Shown piece after piece: positions 1 through 7,272 of a stretch of DNA of 25,087 nt. The notes below the pieces were generated by a model. That model saw only the letters and a list, made by a program, of their open reading frames with translations, was not told where the DNA came from and ran no database searches. The translations under genes and the position numbers were made by a program. Each line of letters begins with the position of its first letter. The stretch's first letter is position 1. This stretch comes from an uncultured Planctomycetota bacterium (lineage in GTDB: Bacteria > Planctomycetota > SZUA-567 > JAFGNG01), in assembly GCA_947311175.1 (NCBI GenBank), contig CAMZKK010000020.1, positions 1-25,087 on the forward strand, in the 5' to 3' direction.

Positions 1-989
1 CCGAGTTGTTTGTTCGAGCAAGGTTTGTTGAAAGAAATAAACAAATAAAGTATTTGCGTTCGATAATTTTATCTTACCCCACAACTAAATTTGGCATTAA
101 GGCAAAAAAAGAACTTGCTAAAATTATGAACAATATTAGAAAAGAACAATCTCTTTTAGCAATAAGAGAAGAACAAGAGCAAAAGCAACAATCGCTTATG
201 CTTGAACGAGAGCAACAGCAAAAACTTGAAGTTGAAGCAGAAAAATCATTTAGGTTGGTTCGTTTGGTTGAAAAAATCCCTGAACAGTATAGGGATGCCC
301 TCAAGGCATTTCTTGATAACCAAAAATTTTCATCAACAAAGGTTTTTCAACAAGCAAAAGTAGAGCTAGCTGCTGTTAAAAAAAGATTGGCTGATGAAAT
401 AAATAATAGTGCGAAGGTTAAGGCGATTGAAATTGCAACTAGAAAGTTTAGGATTCTTCGGCAAGAGTGGGTATATGCTCTAATGGGAAAAAATTTTTCT
501 AAAGCATTAAATATGATATTGAAGTTTAGTGATGAATATAATTATCCGGAAACGAAAGAGATGGTTCTGCCGCTTTTGGCTGATACGAAATTGATTGCGG
601 ATTTTGATAATATCCTATGCTACGCTCTTGAAGGTTTGCTGGATAAGAAGGTAAAGTTTAGATTTAAAAATGAAGGAACTATTCGGGGGCGACTGATTGC
701 AGTGGATATAAAAGAAAAAAAAATAATATTAAAAACCATTACCAATAAAAAAATTTTGCGTAGAATAAAATCTTTGTTGCTTGCCGACAAGCATAAGGTT
801 ATATTGTTTTCTGCAAAAGATAAAGATGCTTCTCTTAGAGTTAAAACTATGGTTGCACTTTCTTTATTAATTAATAAAAAAACTACTGCTGCAAAAAAAA
901 TGTTTGCAGGCATTAAGACAATGGATTCGTATGTGAATCATCATGAACTTTTAATTAAGGATTTTTTAGTATTTAGACAAGGAGAGTAA
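1..989 (+). CDS. 3' part of a coiled-coil / helical-repeat protein (5' end outside window)
   Basis: The reading frame is open from base 3 with no stop before it, so the gene almost certainly begins upstream; the TTG at 6 is not a convincing start. About 327 residues are visible. A segment near the start (SYPTTKFGIKAKKEL) has the YPxSxxAxxA look of TPR-type periplasmic or scaffold proteins. It is followed by a Glu/Gln/Lys-rich coiled coil (about residues 45-80) and further helices. Around residues 205-240 a beta-rich stretch (KVKFRFKNEGTIRGRLIAVD) resembles a small barrel of LSm/SH3 type; this is only a pattern resemblance. No catalytic motif is seen. A similar YPxSK-type helical segment occurs in the long protein at 7273, so the two may be paralogous in part. 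The stop at 987-989 lies one base before the next ATG, and that gene's Shine-Dalgarno is inside this one, so they are probably co-transcribed. Function unknown. Confidence 0.7.
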   Translation, partial: ELFVRARFVERNKQIKYLRSIILSYPTTKFGIKAKKELAKIMNNIRKEQSLLAIREEQEQKQQSLMLEREQQQKLEVEAEKSFRLVRLVEKIPEQYRDALKAFLDNQKFSSTKVFQQAKVELAAVKKRLADEINNSAKVKAIEIATRKFRILRQEWVYALMGKNFSKALNMILKFSDEYNYPETKEMVLPLLADTKLIADFDNILCYALEGLLDKKVKFRFKNEGTIRGRLIAVDIKEKKIILKTITNKKILRRIKSLLLADKHKVILFSAKDKDASLRVKTMVALSLLINKKTTAAKKMFAGIKTMDSYVNHHELLIKDFLVFRQGE

Positions 990-990
990 G

Positions 991-1785
991 ATGATAAAGA
1001 AAATAATTGTTGGATTGGGTGTTGGGTTGTTGCTGCTGGTAATAGGGGTTGCGGTTTTAGGTTACCTTGCCGTATCTTCATTGGATACGATTATTGAAAC
1101 AGGAATTGAAACTGTTGGTTCTGAGATTGCCGGAGTTAAAATTACGGTTGATAGTGTTAGCATGTCGCCATTATCAGGGATTGCTGAGGTAAAAGGTTTT
1201 GTGATTGGTAACCCAAAAGGGTATAAAAGCGATTATGCAATGAAGCTTGGCAGGGTTAAGATAGCGATTGATTTGGCAAGTTTGTCAACAGATGTTCCAA
1301 GAATCAAGGATTTTGTAATAGATGGCACTTCTTTGGTGTGGGAAGGTAGTTTTAAGGGAAGTAATCTTTCGAAGATTCAGCGGAACGTTGAGGCGTTTAT
1401 TGGAGAGTCTGCAGATAACAAGGATGAGAAAGAGCAAAAGATTATAATAGAGCATTTTTTGATTAAAAATAGTTCGGTTAAGTTAAGTTTAACTGCATTA
1501 AAGGGTAAAGGACAGGAAATTGCACTTTCCGATATAGAATTTAATGATATTGGTACTGAAAACAATGGGGCAACCGCGAGAGAGGTTGTCTCGAAGGTTA
1601 TGCCGGTTGTGTTCAGAGAAGTAGGTAAAATAGCTGCAACTATCGGCGTAGGGACAGCTGTCGGAGGTCCTATTGGTGGAGCGGTTGCGGTGCCGGTTAC
1701 TGAAGGAGTAAAGAAAGTCGGCTCTACAGTAAAAGAAGTCGGAGGTAATATTAAAAGCGGTATTGGAAAATTATTTGGAAGATAA
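991..1785 (+). CDS. Small AsmA-like membrane-anchored protein
   Basis: This is a 264-residue protein with an N-terminal membrane span (residues 5-27, very hydrophobic after MIKK). The stretch from about 30 to 195 has the AsmA/YhdP/TamB pattern: an amphipathic beta repeat with the common layout of a VTVDSVSMSPLSGIAEVKG-like strand pair, then a GNPKGY turn and an AIDLASL strand. The C-terminal 60 residues are Gly/Val-rich with repeated GxxxG spacing and end in GIGKLFGR, an amphipathic, membrane-friendly tail. Full AsmA-type lipid-transfer proteins are much longer, so this would be a minimal member with only the N-terminal part of the fold. It probably sits in the inner membrane facing the periplasm. 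The start is supported by AAGGAG at 979-984, six bases before ATG, and it nearly abuts the upstream gene. Family placement is by eye; the exact role is unknown. Confidence 0.65.
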   Translation: MIKKIIVGLGVGLLLLVIGVAVLGYLAVSSLDTIIETGIETVGSEIAGVKITVDSVSMSPLSGIAEVKGFVIGNPKGYKSDYAMKLGRVKIAIDLASLSTDVPRIKDFVIDGTSLVWEGSFKGSNLSKIQRNVEAFIGESADNKDEKEQKIIIEHFLIKNSSVKLSLTALKGKGQEIALSDIEFNDIGTENNGATAREVVSKVMPVVFREVGKIAATIGVGTAVGGPIGGAVAVPVTEGVKKVGSTVKEVGGNIKSGIGKLFGR

Positions 1786-1893
1786 ATCAACATGAATCGG
1801 AAAGGTTAGTATCTTTGTGTTTTGTTGCTTGACCTAATTTGCTTGAACATCATTATATATTAAGACCTTGATAGATACGCAATTTAATTGCAA

Positions 1894-1923
1894 TTGACGG
1901 TTGAATTTTTAAGCATTTATAAA
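1894..1923 (+). promoter_or_regulatory. Probable sigma70-type promoter for the 1962 gene
   Basis: TTGACG (1894-1899) and TATAAA (1918-1923) each match the consensus at five of six positions and are 18 bases apart. This would place the start of transcription near 1930, about 30 bases before the ATG at 1962. A second, weaker pair lies upstream (TTGACC at 1829-1834 with TATATA at 1854-1859, 19 bases apart). Together they explain the 176-base gap after the AsmA-like gene as the start of a new transcription unit. Confidence 0.5.
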
Positions 1924-1961
1924 TAAAAAAAAACAACAAGAAATGGAACTATTTCTTTATA

Positions 1962-2588
1962 ATGAAAAATAATAATAAAGCCAGTCTTAGACGGAAACGG
2001 GTTATTGCTGTTACCGAAGCCGGAGCGAAAAAACAAAGCGTTTCTTTGCCTAGGAGAAGAAGAAGAATAACCTCGAAAGCACGTGATTCATTTACTCAAA
2101 ATGAAGTTGATTATTGGGGAGTAAGCCCGAATGAAGGATTTATGGGCAAACTTTTATGTCAACCTGTTTATTCATTTCGATATACAGTTGGGTGTAAATT
2201 AAAAATGCCTTTTGCTGAAAATCAACCATTTACTTGTTTGATAAATGCAGCGAAAAATATTAAAAGTGAAGATTTTGAACATTTAGCACTATTTCTTCTT
2301 AACAATAATATGAGATATGTTGTCTGCACGGGAATTGAAGCAGACAGACTCGCAGATGTTTTGAACGAAATTCTTTTTGATGGTTCTTTTCACCAAGAAG
2401 GAAGAACTGCGGTCGTTACTAGTCACGAAGATGATCCTATTGAAGAGGTTATGGAATACTTTGCCCTTCCTTCTGGAATGGCTCCAGTGAGCTTAATTGT
2501 ATCAATTGGCAATAAACGAACATTTAAAACCATGCTTGAAATCTTCAGTACGGTTTCAAAAAGGATGAAGGTTGCACTCTCTTGTTAA
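1962..2588 (+). CDS. DUF7684-like hypothetical protein
   Basis: This is a 208-residue soluble protein. The first 45 residues are basic and low in complexity (runs such as LRRKR and RRRRR). The rest is a compact alpha/beta domain. The segments MRYVVCTGIEADRLADVL and TAVVTSHEDDPIEEVMEYFA recall the DUF7684 family pattern of a short 'cannot see/aware of residue G' strand followed by T-x-H-x-D-E/D-P-x-E-E; that assignment is from memory and tentative. No function is known for that family. There is no good Shine-Dalgarno before ATG 1962; a short out-of-frame ATG at 1943 overlaps it. The basic N-terminus could therefore be partly untranslated, although the next in-frame ATG lies inside the domain. 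It is followed after only 15 bases by the pyrophosphorylase gene, so the two probably share a transcript from the promoter at 1894-1923. Confidence 0.6.
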   Translation: MKNNNKASLRRKRVIAVTEAGAKKQSVSLPRRRRRITSKARDSFTQNEVDYWGVSPNEGFMGKLLCQPVYSFRYTVGCKLKMPFAENQPFTCLINAAKNIKSEDFEHLALFLLNNNMRYVVCTGIEADRLADVLNEILFDGSFHQEGRTAVVTSHEDDPIEEVMEYFALPSGMAPVSLIVSIGNKRTFKTMLEIFSTVSKRMKVALSC

Positions 2589-2603
2589 ATAAGGGCAATG
2601 GTT

Positions 2604-4025
2604 ATGACATTAGGTGATAGGAAGCAATCTCTTTATCAAAAATTCAACAACTACGGTCAGGCTCATGTTTTTGCACACTATGATAGTCTAAATGAATCAG
2701 AAAAAGATTTGTTTTTGGATGAATTAAATAAAGTTGATTTGGAGTGGGTTGAGCAGAGGGTTAAACAATATACAGCGTCTAAGAATAATATTGCTGTAGA
2801 GCAAGAGCTTTTACCAGCTCCAGTTGTTGCTCTTCCTAAAAATGAGATAGATAATGCTCGGGTTGAGGTTGCAGTCTTAGAGGGTGAGGAAGCTTTGCGT
2901 TTGGGCAAGGTTGCAGCATTTCTTGTTGCCGGAGGTCAGGGAACAAGGCTTGGCTTTGACGGCCCTAAAGGGTGTTATCCGCTTGGAATAAAAAGTGGTA
3001 AAACATTGTTTCAAATCCATGCTGAACAAATATTAGCCAGAGCTAAAAAATATCAAACCGTTATTCCTTGGTATATAATGACAAGTAATATCAACGATAA
3101 AGCAACTAAAAGTTTTTTTGCAGACAATAACTTTTTTGGGTTTGCGGAGAGTGATGTAATATTTTTCACTCAAGAAATGGTTCCTGCAGTTGATTTTGCA
3201 GGTAAATTAATTTTAGAAAAACCAAATGATTTAGCGATGAATCCAAATGGTCATGGAGGTTCATTTGTTGCACTCAATAGTTCCGGTGCTTTAGCTGATA
3301 TGAAAAAACGGGGGATAGAAGTTATTTCATATTTTCAAGTAGATAATCCCTTGGTTACAATTTGCGATCCTATTTTTGTTGGTTATCATCTTCTTGCAGA
3401 AGCTGGAATGTCTAGTAAGGTTCTGAAAAAAAATAACCCTGAAGAAAAAGTTGGAGTAGTTTGTTTGATTGATGGCAAAACAACTGTAATCGAATATAGT
3501 GATCTCAGTGAAAAAGATATGTATGCCAAAGATAAAGATGGTGAACTTAAATTTTGGGCAGGTTCGATTGCAATTCATATGTTGAGTGTTGACTTTGCGG
3601 AAAGCATTGTAAAAAAAGGTTTGCCGTGGCATATTGTAACTAAAAAAATCCCATATCTTGATGAAAATAAAAACCTTGTTATTCCAACTGAAAATAATGG
3701 GATTAAGTTTGAAACCTTTGTTTTTGATGCTTTGCCAGAGACAGAACACTCAATAACTATGGAGGTAGAACGAGAGAGAGAATTTGCGCCGGTAAAAAAT
3801 AAAACCGGAGTAGATAGTGTAGATTCGGCAAGGATGTTGTTGAGCAATTACGCTATGCAAATGTTGAAAAATGCTGGAGTAAAGGTGCCGATTGATGCTG
3901 AGGGTAATGCAAAGTTTGCAATAGAAATTTCTTCTTTATATGCCTTAGATAGTATGGAATTAAAAAATAAGATAGATGTAGGGTTTGAGGTTTCGGAAGA
4001 TTTAGTGTTAGATATAATTAATTAA
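2604..4025 (+). CDS. UDP-N-acetylglucosamine / UDP-sugar pyrophosphorylase (UAP1/UDPGP family)
   Basis: It catalyses transfer of UMP from UTP to a sugar-1-phosphate (most likely GlcNAc-1-P or a hexose-1-P), making a UDP-sugar for envelope glycan synthesis in the cytoplasm. The nucleotide-binding signature LVAGGQGTRLGFDGPKG lies at residues 107-123. NPNGHGG, the substrate-binding YFQVDNP segment and the C-terminal REREFAPVKNKTGVDS stretch match eukaryotic-type UAP rather than bacterial GlmU or GalU. Length (473 residues) is normal for UAP-type enzymes. An ATG at 2598 is in frame, but AAGGG at 2591-2595 lies 8 bases before the ATG at 2604 and only 2 before 2598, so 2604 is the better start. Substrate (GlcNAc-1-P, GalNAc-1-P or Glc-1-P) cannot be settled by reading. 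It is followed by a 120-base gap before the GTPase-module genes. Confidence 0.9.
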   Translation: MTLGDRKQSLYQKFNNYGQAHVFAHYDSLNESEKDLFLDELNKVDLEWVEQRVKQYTASKNNIAVEQELLPAPVVALPKNEIDNARVEVAVLEGEEALRLGKVAAFLVAGGQGTRLGFDGPKGCYPLGIKSGKTLFQIHAEQILARAKKYQTVIPWYIMTSNINDKATKSFFADNNFFGFAESDVIFFTQEMVPAVDFAGKLILEKPNDLAMNPNGHGGSFVALNSSGALADMKKRGIEVISYFQVDNPLVTICDPIFVGYHLLAEAGMSSKVLKKNNPEEKVGVVCLIDGKTTVIEYSDLSEKDMYAKDKDGELKFWAGSIAIHMLSVDFAESIVKKGLPWHIVTKKIPYLDENKNLVIPTENNGIKFETFVFDALPETEHSITMEVEREREFAPVKNKTGVDSVDSARMLLSNYAMQMLKNAGVKVPIDAEGNAKFAIEISSLYALDSMELKNKIDVGFEVSEDLVLDIIN

Positions 4026-4147
4026 ATTTCAAAATGTGCATTTATGGATTTTTATTGTTTACAATACAATTTATGTTGTGAAATAAATAGAATATATCAT
4101 AAGATTATTGAGATATTAATAATGTAAAAATGTTAAAAAGGATAGCA

Positions 4148-5182
4148 ATGGGTCTTTTTTCAAACTTACTCAACAGTAGAGAAATAGCCAGACTTGAAGA
4201 ATTGGCAATCCGCAGTCCAGCGCCATCAATATTTATTAGATTGAGTCAGTTGTATTTAGAGATTAATAACGAACAACAAGCTGTGGGTTCAGTAGAGCGT
4301 GGAGTTGAGCATTTTCCTGAAAATAAAGAGTTGATGTTGGCAAATAAGAAATTTTTATCAGCCAAGCATCAGGCAGAAAAAGAGCAGATTGTCCTAAAGA
4401 TTGAGCAATATCCCAATCCTGCATTATATGTAAAACTTGCTGCTATTTATTTAGAAGAAGATGATTTTGAAAATTGCAGAAAAGTATGTAATGACTGCTT
4501 GGAGCATTACAAAAAAAATGCTGAAATATACCTAATCTTGGGTCAGTTAGAGGATAGACGTGGTAATCTTGATGAATGCATTGCGATGCTTGAAAAAATA
4601 GCTGAACATGATAAGTTTAATTATACGGGACTTTTTTTTCTGGCTGAGAAATATAAAGAAAGAGGGAATCTTGATTCTGCCGAAAAAGTATTGAATGACA
4701 TCTTGTCCTTTTCTCCACAAAATCAAAAGGTAATAGATTTTCTCAGCACCTTAAATTCTCCTGTTATCGAAGATTCGAATGAAAAGAAAAATAATGTAAA
4801 AATGGTTTCAACCTCCTCTGCAAGTATTACCGGTATTCGTCAGCTAAAGAAATCTTTTATTAAGATTGCTGAGGTAGAGGGCACAAAAGAATGTATCTTG
4901 ATGGATAAAAATGGGTTGGTTATTGCTAGTAATATTGATGACAAGAATCAGGAAGAGCTTTTAGCTGCCTTGGTTACTAATATTTACCGCTCATCAGAGA
5001 TATGTAAAGGTTCATTGTTGCTTGGCGATTTTAGAGATGGAATTATTGAAAGCGAAGGCGGAAATATTTTTTTGATGTCGGTAGCGGATATGCTTATTGC
5101 GGTATTTGCTGAACAAACGGCAAGAACCGGTCTTCTGCAGCGAGCAATCCATAATTTTGCCTTGAAGATAACACAGGGTTAA
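4148..5182 (+). CDS. TPR protein with C-terminal Roadblock/LC7 domain
   Basis: This is a 344-residue cytoplasmic protein with no signal peptide or membrane span. The first two thirds form TPR-like helical repeats (alternating segments such as PALYVKLAAIYLEEDDFENC and AEIYLILGQLEDRRGNLDEC). A polar linker near residue 215 follows, then a Roadblock/LC7 fold at about 230-340 (ECILMDKNGLVIASN ... MLIAVFAEQT). Roadblock domains bind Ras-like GTPases and dimerise; the TPR part would recruit a partner. An ATG at 4130 is in frame, but AAGGA at 4138-4142, five bases before ATG 4148, favours the latter. The next gene, a stand-alone roadblock protein, starts 11 bases after the stop, and the MglA-like GTPase follows, so this is best read as a GTPase regulator or scaffold. 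The partner is inferred from context. Confidence 0.85.
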   Translation: MGLFSNLLNSREIARLEELAIRSPAPSIFIRLSQLYLEINNEQQAVGSVERGVEHFPENKELMLANKKFLSAKHQAEKEQIVLKIEQYPNPALYVKLAAIYLEEDDFENCRKVCNDCLEHYKKNAEIYLILGQLEDRRGNLDECIAMLEKIAEHDKFNYTGLFFLAEKYKERGNLDSAEKVLNDILSFSPQNQKVIDFLSTLNSPVIEDSNEKKNNVKMVSTSSASITGIRQLKKSFIKIAEVEGTKECILMDKNGLVIASNIDDKNQEELLAALVTNIYRSSEICKGSLLLGDFRDGIIESEGGNIFLMSVADMLIAVFAEQTARTGLLQRAIHNFALKITQG

Positions 5183-5193
5183 TAGGAGTTATT

Positions 5194-5544
5194 ATGCAAG
5201 ACATAATAGAAAAAGTAAATAAAACCGCTGGGGTTAGAGGCACCGCAATCATTGGTTCCGGTGGATTGATAATTGCGGCTTCGGTTGCAGACCAAGACGA
5301 CAACACGATTCTTGGTGGAGTAATTTCAAATTTATATTCAGAATTGTCATCTACTTTAAAAAAATTAAAAAAAGGAGAGCTTTGTCGATGTGTTCTCTCC
5401 GGCACTAATGGTCATGCCGTGCTTATTGCGATAAATGAAAATGTTTTAGCAGTAGTTTTGCTTCGTAAAGATGTAAATATTGGAATGGTTTTGGTTGAAC
5501 TAAAAGATTTCGCCAAAGAGATTGCTGAAAAAATTCAGCTTTAA
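5194..5544 (+). CDS. Stand-alone Roadblock/LC7 domain protein
   Basis: This is a 116-residue protein consisting of essentially one Roadblock/LC7 domain: helix 1 (DIIEKVNKTAGV), the strand pair GTAIIGSGGLIIAAS, the long central helix, then the strands VLIAINENVLAVVLLR and a C-terminal helix. Family members homodimerise and bind or regulate small GTPases of the MglA type. AGGAG at 5184-5188 lies five bases before ATG. It sits between the TPR-roadblock gene and the GTPase gene (22 bases to the next ATG), consistent with one operon. It is sequence-distinct from the MglB-like protein encoded at 6775, so the cluster has three different roadblock domains for one GTPase. Whether it acts as a GAP, an exchange factor or a scaffold cannot be told. 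Confidence 0.88.
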   Translation: MQDIIEKVNKTAGVRGTAIIGSGGLIIAASVADQDDNTILGGVISNLYSELSSTLKKLKKGELCRCVLSGTNGHAVLIAINENVLAVVLLRKDVNIGMVLVELKDFAKEIAEKIQL

Positions 5545-5566
5545 ATTTATTAAAATCGGAGGAAGT

Positions 5567-6730
5567 ATGGTTCAAATAAATTTTGCATTACGTGAAGTTA
5601 ATTGCAAGATTGTCTACTACGGACCGGGACGAAGTGGCAAGACTACCAATCTTGAGATAGTGCATGCCAAGGCTCCTAAGGATAGTCGTGGAGAAATGGT
5701 TTCGATTGCCACCGAAACAGACAGAACGTTGTTTTTTGATTTTTTACCACTTAATCTTGGCACTGTTGCCGGAATGAAAACAAAATTTCAGCTTTATACT
5801 GTTCCCGGGCAAGTATATTACGATGCCACGAGAAAGTTGGTTTTGCAAGGTGCCGATGGAGTTATTTTTGTTGCGGATAGTCAAAAAAGTATGCGTGAGG
5901 AAAATATTGAAAGTTTAGATAACCTTGCTAAAAATTTAGCTGAGAATGGGATTAACATTAGTGAAATTCCATTAATTTTGCAATGGAACAAACGAGACTT
6001 AGAAGATGTTGATACTCCTGAATATCTAAATGAATATCTAAATAGGTATAATAGCCCGAGCTTTGAGGCGGTGGCAGTAAAAGGTGATGGCGTATTTCCT
6101 ACCTTAAAGTCCTTGGCAAGTTTGGTAATAAAACAGATTAATAATGCACAAAATCTTGAATCAACCGATGTTCAGCCTAAACTGCAAAAGAAAGAGGTCT
6201 TGCCGTCACCAGAAAAAGTAGATGGTGAAAAGAATATAGCTAAAACAGAAACCTCTACCTCTATGCCTCCTATCTCGTCTATCAACAAGTCTAAAGTGGA
6301 AGAAAAATCTAATGCAGAAAAACTTGCGTCTGAAAAGCCACCGATAGAAAAGGTGGAGGCAGGAAAAACAAAAAATGAAAACACAGAAGTTTCTTCTGTT
6401 ACTAAAATCGAAAATCCTCGGGAACCTCAGCCAAATATTCCAGTAGTGGAAAAGGATGGGCAGCCGAAATCCAAAAAAATAAAATCAGAAGAAACGACTA
6501 TCAAGACTAAATCAGTTTCGCCTAAAAAGGCACTCAACCCAATTGCTGCTGAGTTAGAAAAGAAGAAGGCTGAGAGAGAGGAGCAAGAAAAGCAAAGGAC
6601 AGAGCGGATTAAAAAGAATGCTCGTAGGCCGGCAGGGACAACTGATTGGAAGAAAATAATAATTTTAGCTGGATTATTTGTGGTTATTCTCGCTGCCATT
6701 CTTGCAGCCATTTATTTTACTAAAAACTAG
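5567..6730 (+). CDS. mglA: MglA-like small GTPase with C-terminal transmembrane anchor
   Basis: Residues 1-200 are a clear MglA-type Ras-like GTPase: P-loop GPGRSGKTT (19-27), TETDRT around 49-54, TVPGQ (78-82), the FVADS strand (101-105) and NKRD (141-144). From memory, Myxococcus xanthus MglA uses R53 and Q82 for catalysis; both fall at the same positions here if the ATG at 5567 is used. That start also has GGAGG at 5558-5562; the in-frame ATG at 5522 overlaps the upstream gene and is unlikely. Unlike ordinary MglA (about 195 residues), this protein continues with a Lys/Glu/Pro/Ser-rich linker (about 205-360). It ends in one strong membrane span (about 364-384, after positively charged RRPAGTTDWKK) and a three-residue tail. 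It would thus be a tail-anchored GTPase tethered to the inner membrane by a flexible arm. It is flanked by roadblock regulators on both sides. Confidence 0.93.
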   Translation: MVQINFALREVNCKIVYYGPGRSGKTTNLEIVHAKAPKDSRGEMVSIATETDRTLFFDFLPLNLGTVAGMKTKFQLYTVPGQVYYDATRKLVLQGADGVIFVADSQKSMREENIESLDNLAKNLAENGINISEIPLILQWNKRDLEDVDTPEYLNEYLNRYNSPSFEAVAVKGDGVFPTLKSLASLVIKQINNAQNLESTDVQPKLQKKEVLPSPEKVDGEKNIAKTETSTSMPPISSINKSKVEEKSNAEKLASEKPPIEKVEAGKTKNENTEVSSVTKIENPREPQPNIPVVEKDGQPKSKKIKSEETTIKTKSVSPKKALNPIAAELEKKKAEREEQEKQRTERIKKNARRPAGTTDWKKIIILAGLFVVILAAILAAIYFTKN

Positions 6731-6745
6731 GGAAAGGGAGAGGTT

Positions 6746-6778
6746 ATGGCACAGGAAGAGCGTTTTGAAAAAAAATGA
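6746..6778 (+). other. Ten-codon leader frame overlapping the mglB start at an A8 tract
   Basis: An ATG at 6746 has a good Shine-Dalgarno (GGGAG at 6736-6740, five bases away). It encodes MAQEERFEKK and stops at TGA 6776-6778, which overlaps the ATG (6775-6777) of the MglB-like gene as ATGA. The frame crosses a run of eight A (6768-6775). One extra A would join the two frames into a single protein with a better-placed start. It may be a coupled leader peptide, a slippage site, or a homopolymer miscall in the assembly. Confidence 0.5.
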
Positions 6779-7266
6779 AAGACAATCGGCTGGTATTTTA
6801 TGAAGACGATATTCAGGAGATTGATAAAGTTTTAGAAAAGTTTATCGCTGCTAGTCAAGCAAGTTGTGTGTTGCTTGTTGACCTTGAGGGTCACTTAGTT
6901 ACCAAAAAAGGCTTTACCGATAAGCTTGATACCACTTCAATCTCGGCATTGATTGCCGGTTCGTTTGCGTCAACCAGGGCTGTTGCTCAGAAATTAGGAG
7001 AGGCAGAGTTTTCAGTTCTGTTTCATCAGGGGGTTAATGAAAATATCCACATTAGCTTAGTTGCTGACCGAGCTTTGATTGTTATTATTTTTGACGATAG
7101 AACGACAATTGGAATGGTTAGAATGTATGCAGAGCAGGTTTCAGAAGGTCTTAAGAGTATTCTGGAATCTATTTCTGAAAGAAAAAATGAAGGAAGAGAA
7201 ACCCTGTCCAGTGATTATGCAAATGAGGCTGAGTCCCAAATTGATAATTTTTTTGAAGAAGGTTAA
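6775..7266 (+). CDS. mglB: MglB-like Roadblock/LC7 GTPase regulator
   Basis: This is a 163-residue protein that follows the MglB pattern closely: an N-terminal RLVFYEDDIQEI lead, a CVLLVDLEGHLVTKKG strand pair, LDTTSISALIAGSFAST, GEAEFSVLFHQG, LIVIIFDDRTTIGMVRM, and an acidic C-terminal tail ending IDNFFEEG. From memory, M. xanthus MglB shares the LVxYEE start, the IDTTS and FHEG segments and a similar IDNLF tail. MglB dimers act as the GTPase-activating protein of MglA and set its polar location. The ATG at 6775 has no Shine-Dalgarno of its own (the nearest AGGA is 18 bases away). Translation may depend on coupling to, or a frameshift from, the leader frame at 6746. The true N-terminus may be MAQEERFEKK-MKDNR. 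The next gene begins six bases after the stop. Confidence 0.9.
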   Translation: MKDNRLVFYEDDIQEIDKVLEKFIAASQASCVLLVDLEGHLVTKKGFTDKLDTTSISALIAGSFASTRAVAQKLGEAEFSVLFHQGVNENIHISLVADRALIVIIFDDRTTIGMVRMYAEQVSEGLKSILESISERKNEGRETLSSDYANEAESQIDNFFEEG

Positions 7267-7272
7267 TTGTAA

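Noticed and set aside
1943..1972. Short frame MELFLYNEK overlapping the start of the 1962 gene
   Set aside because: No ribosome site and only nine codons; unlike the leader before mglB it has no A-tract and no ATGA overlap.
3327..3749. 140-codon open frame on the minus strand inside the pyrophosphorylase gene
   Set aside because: Antisense to a gene with strong family motifs; it has no ribosome site and a cysteine/phenylalanine-rich low-complexity composition typical of shadow frames.
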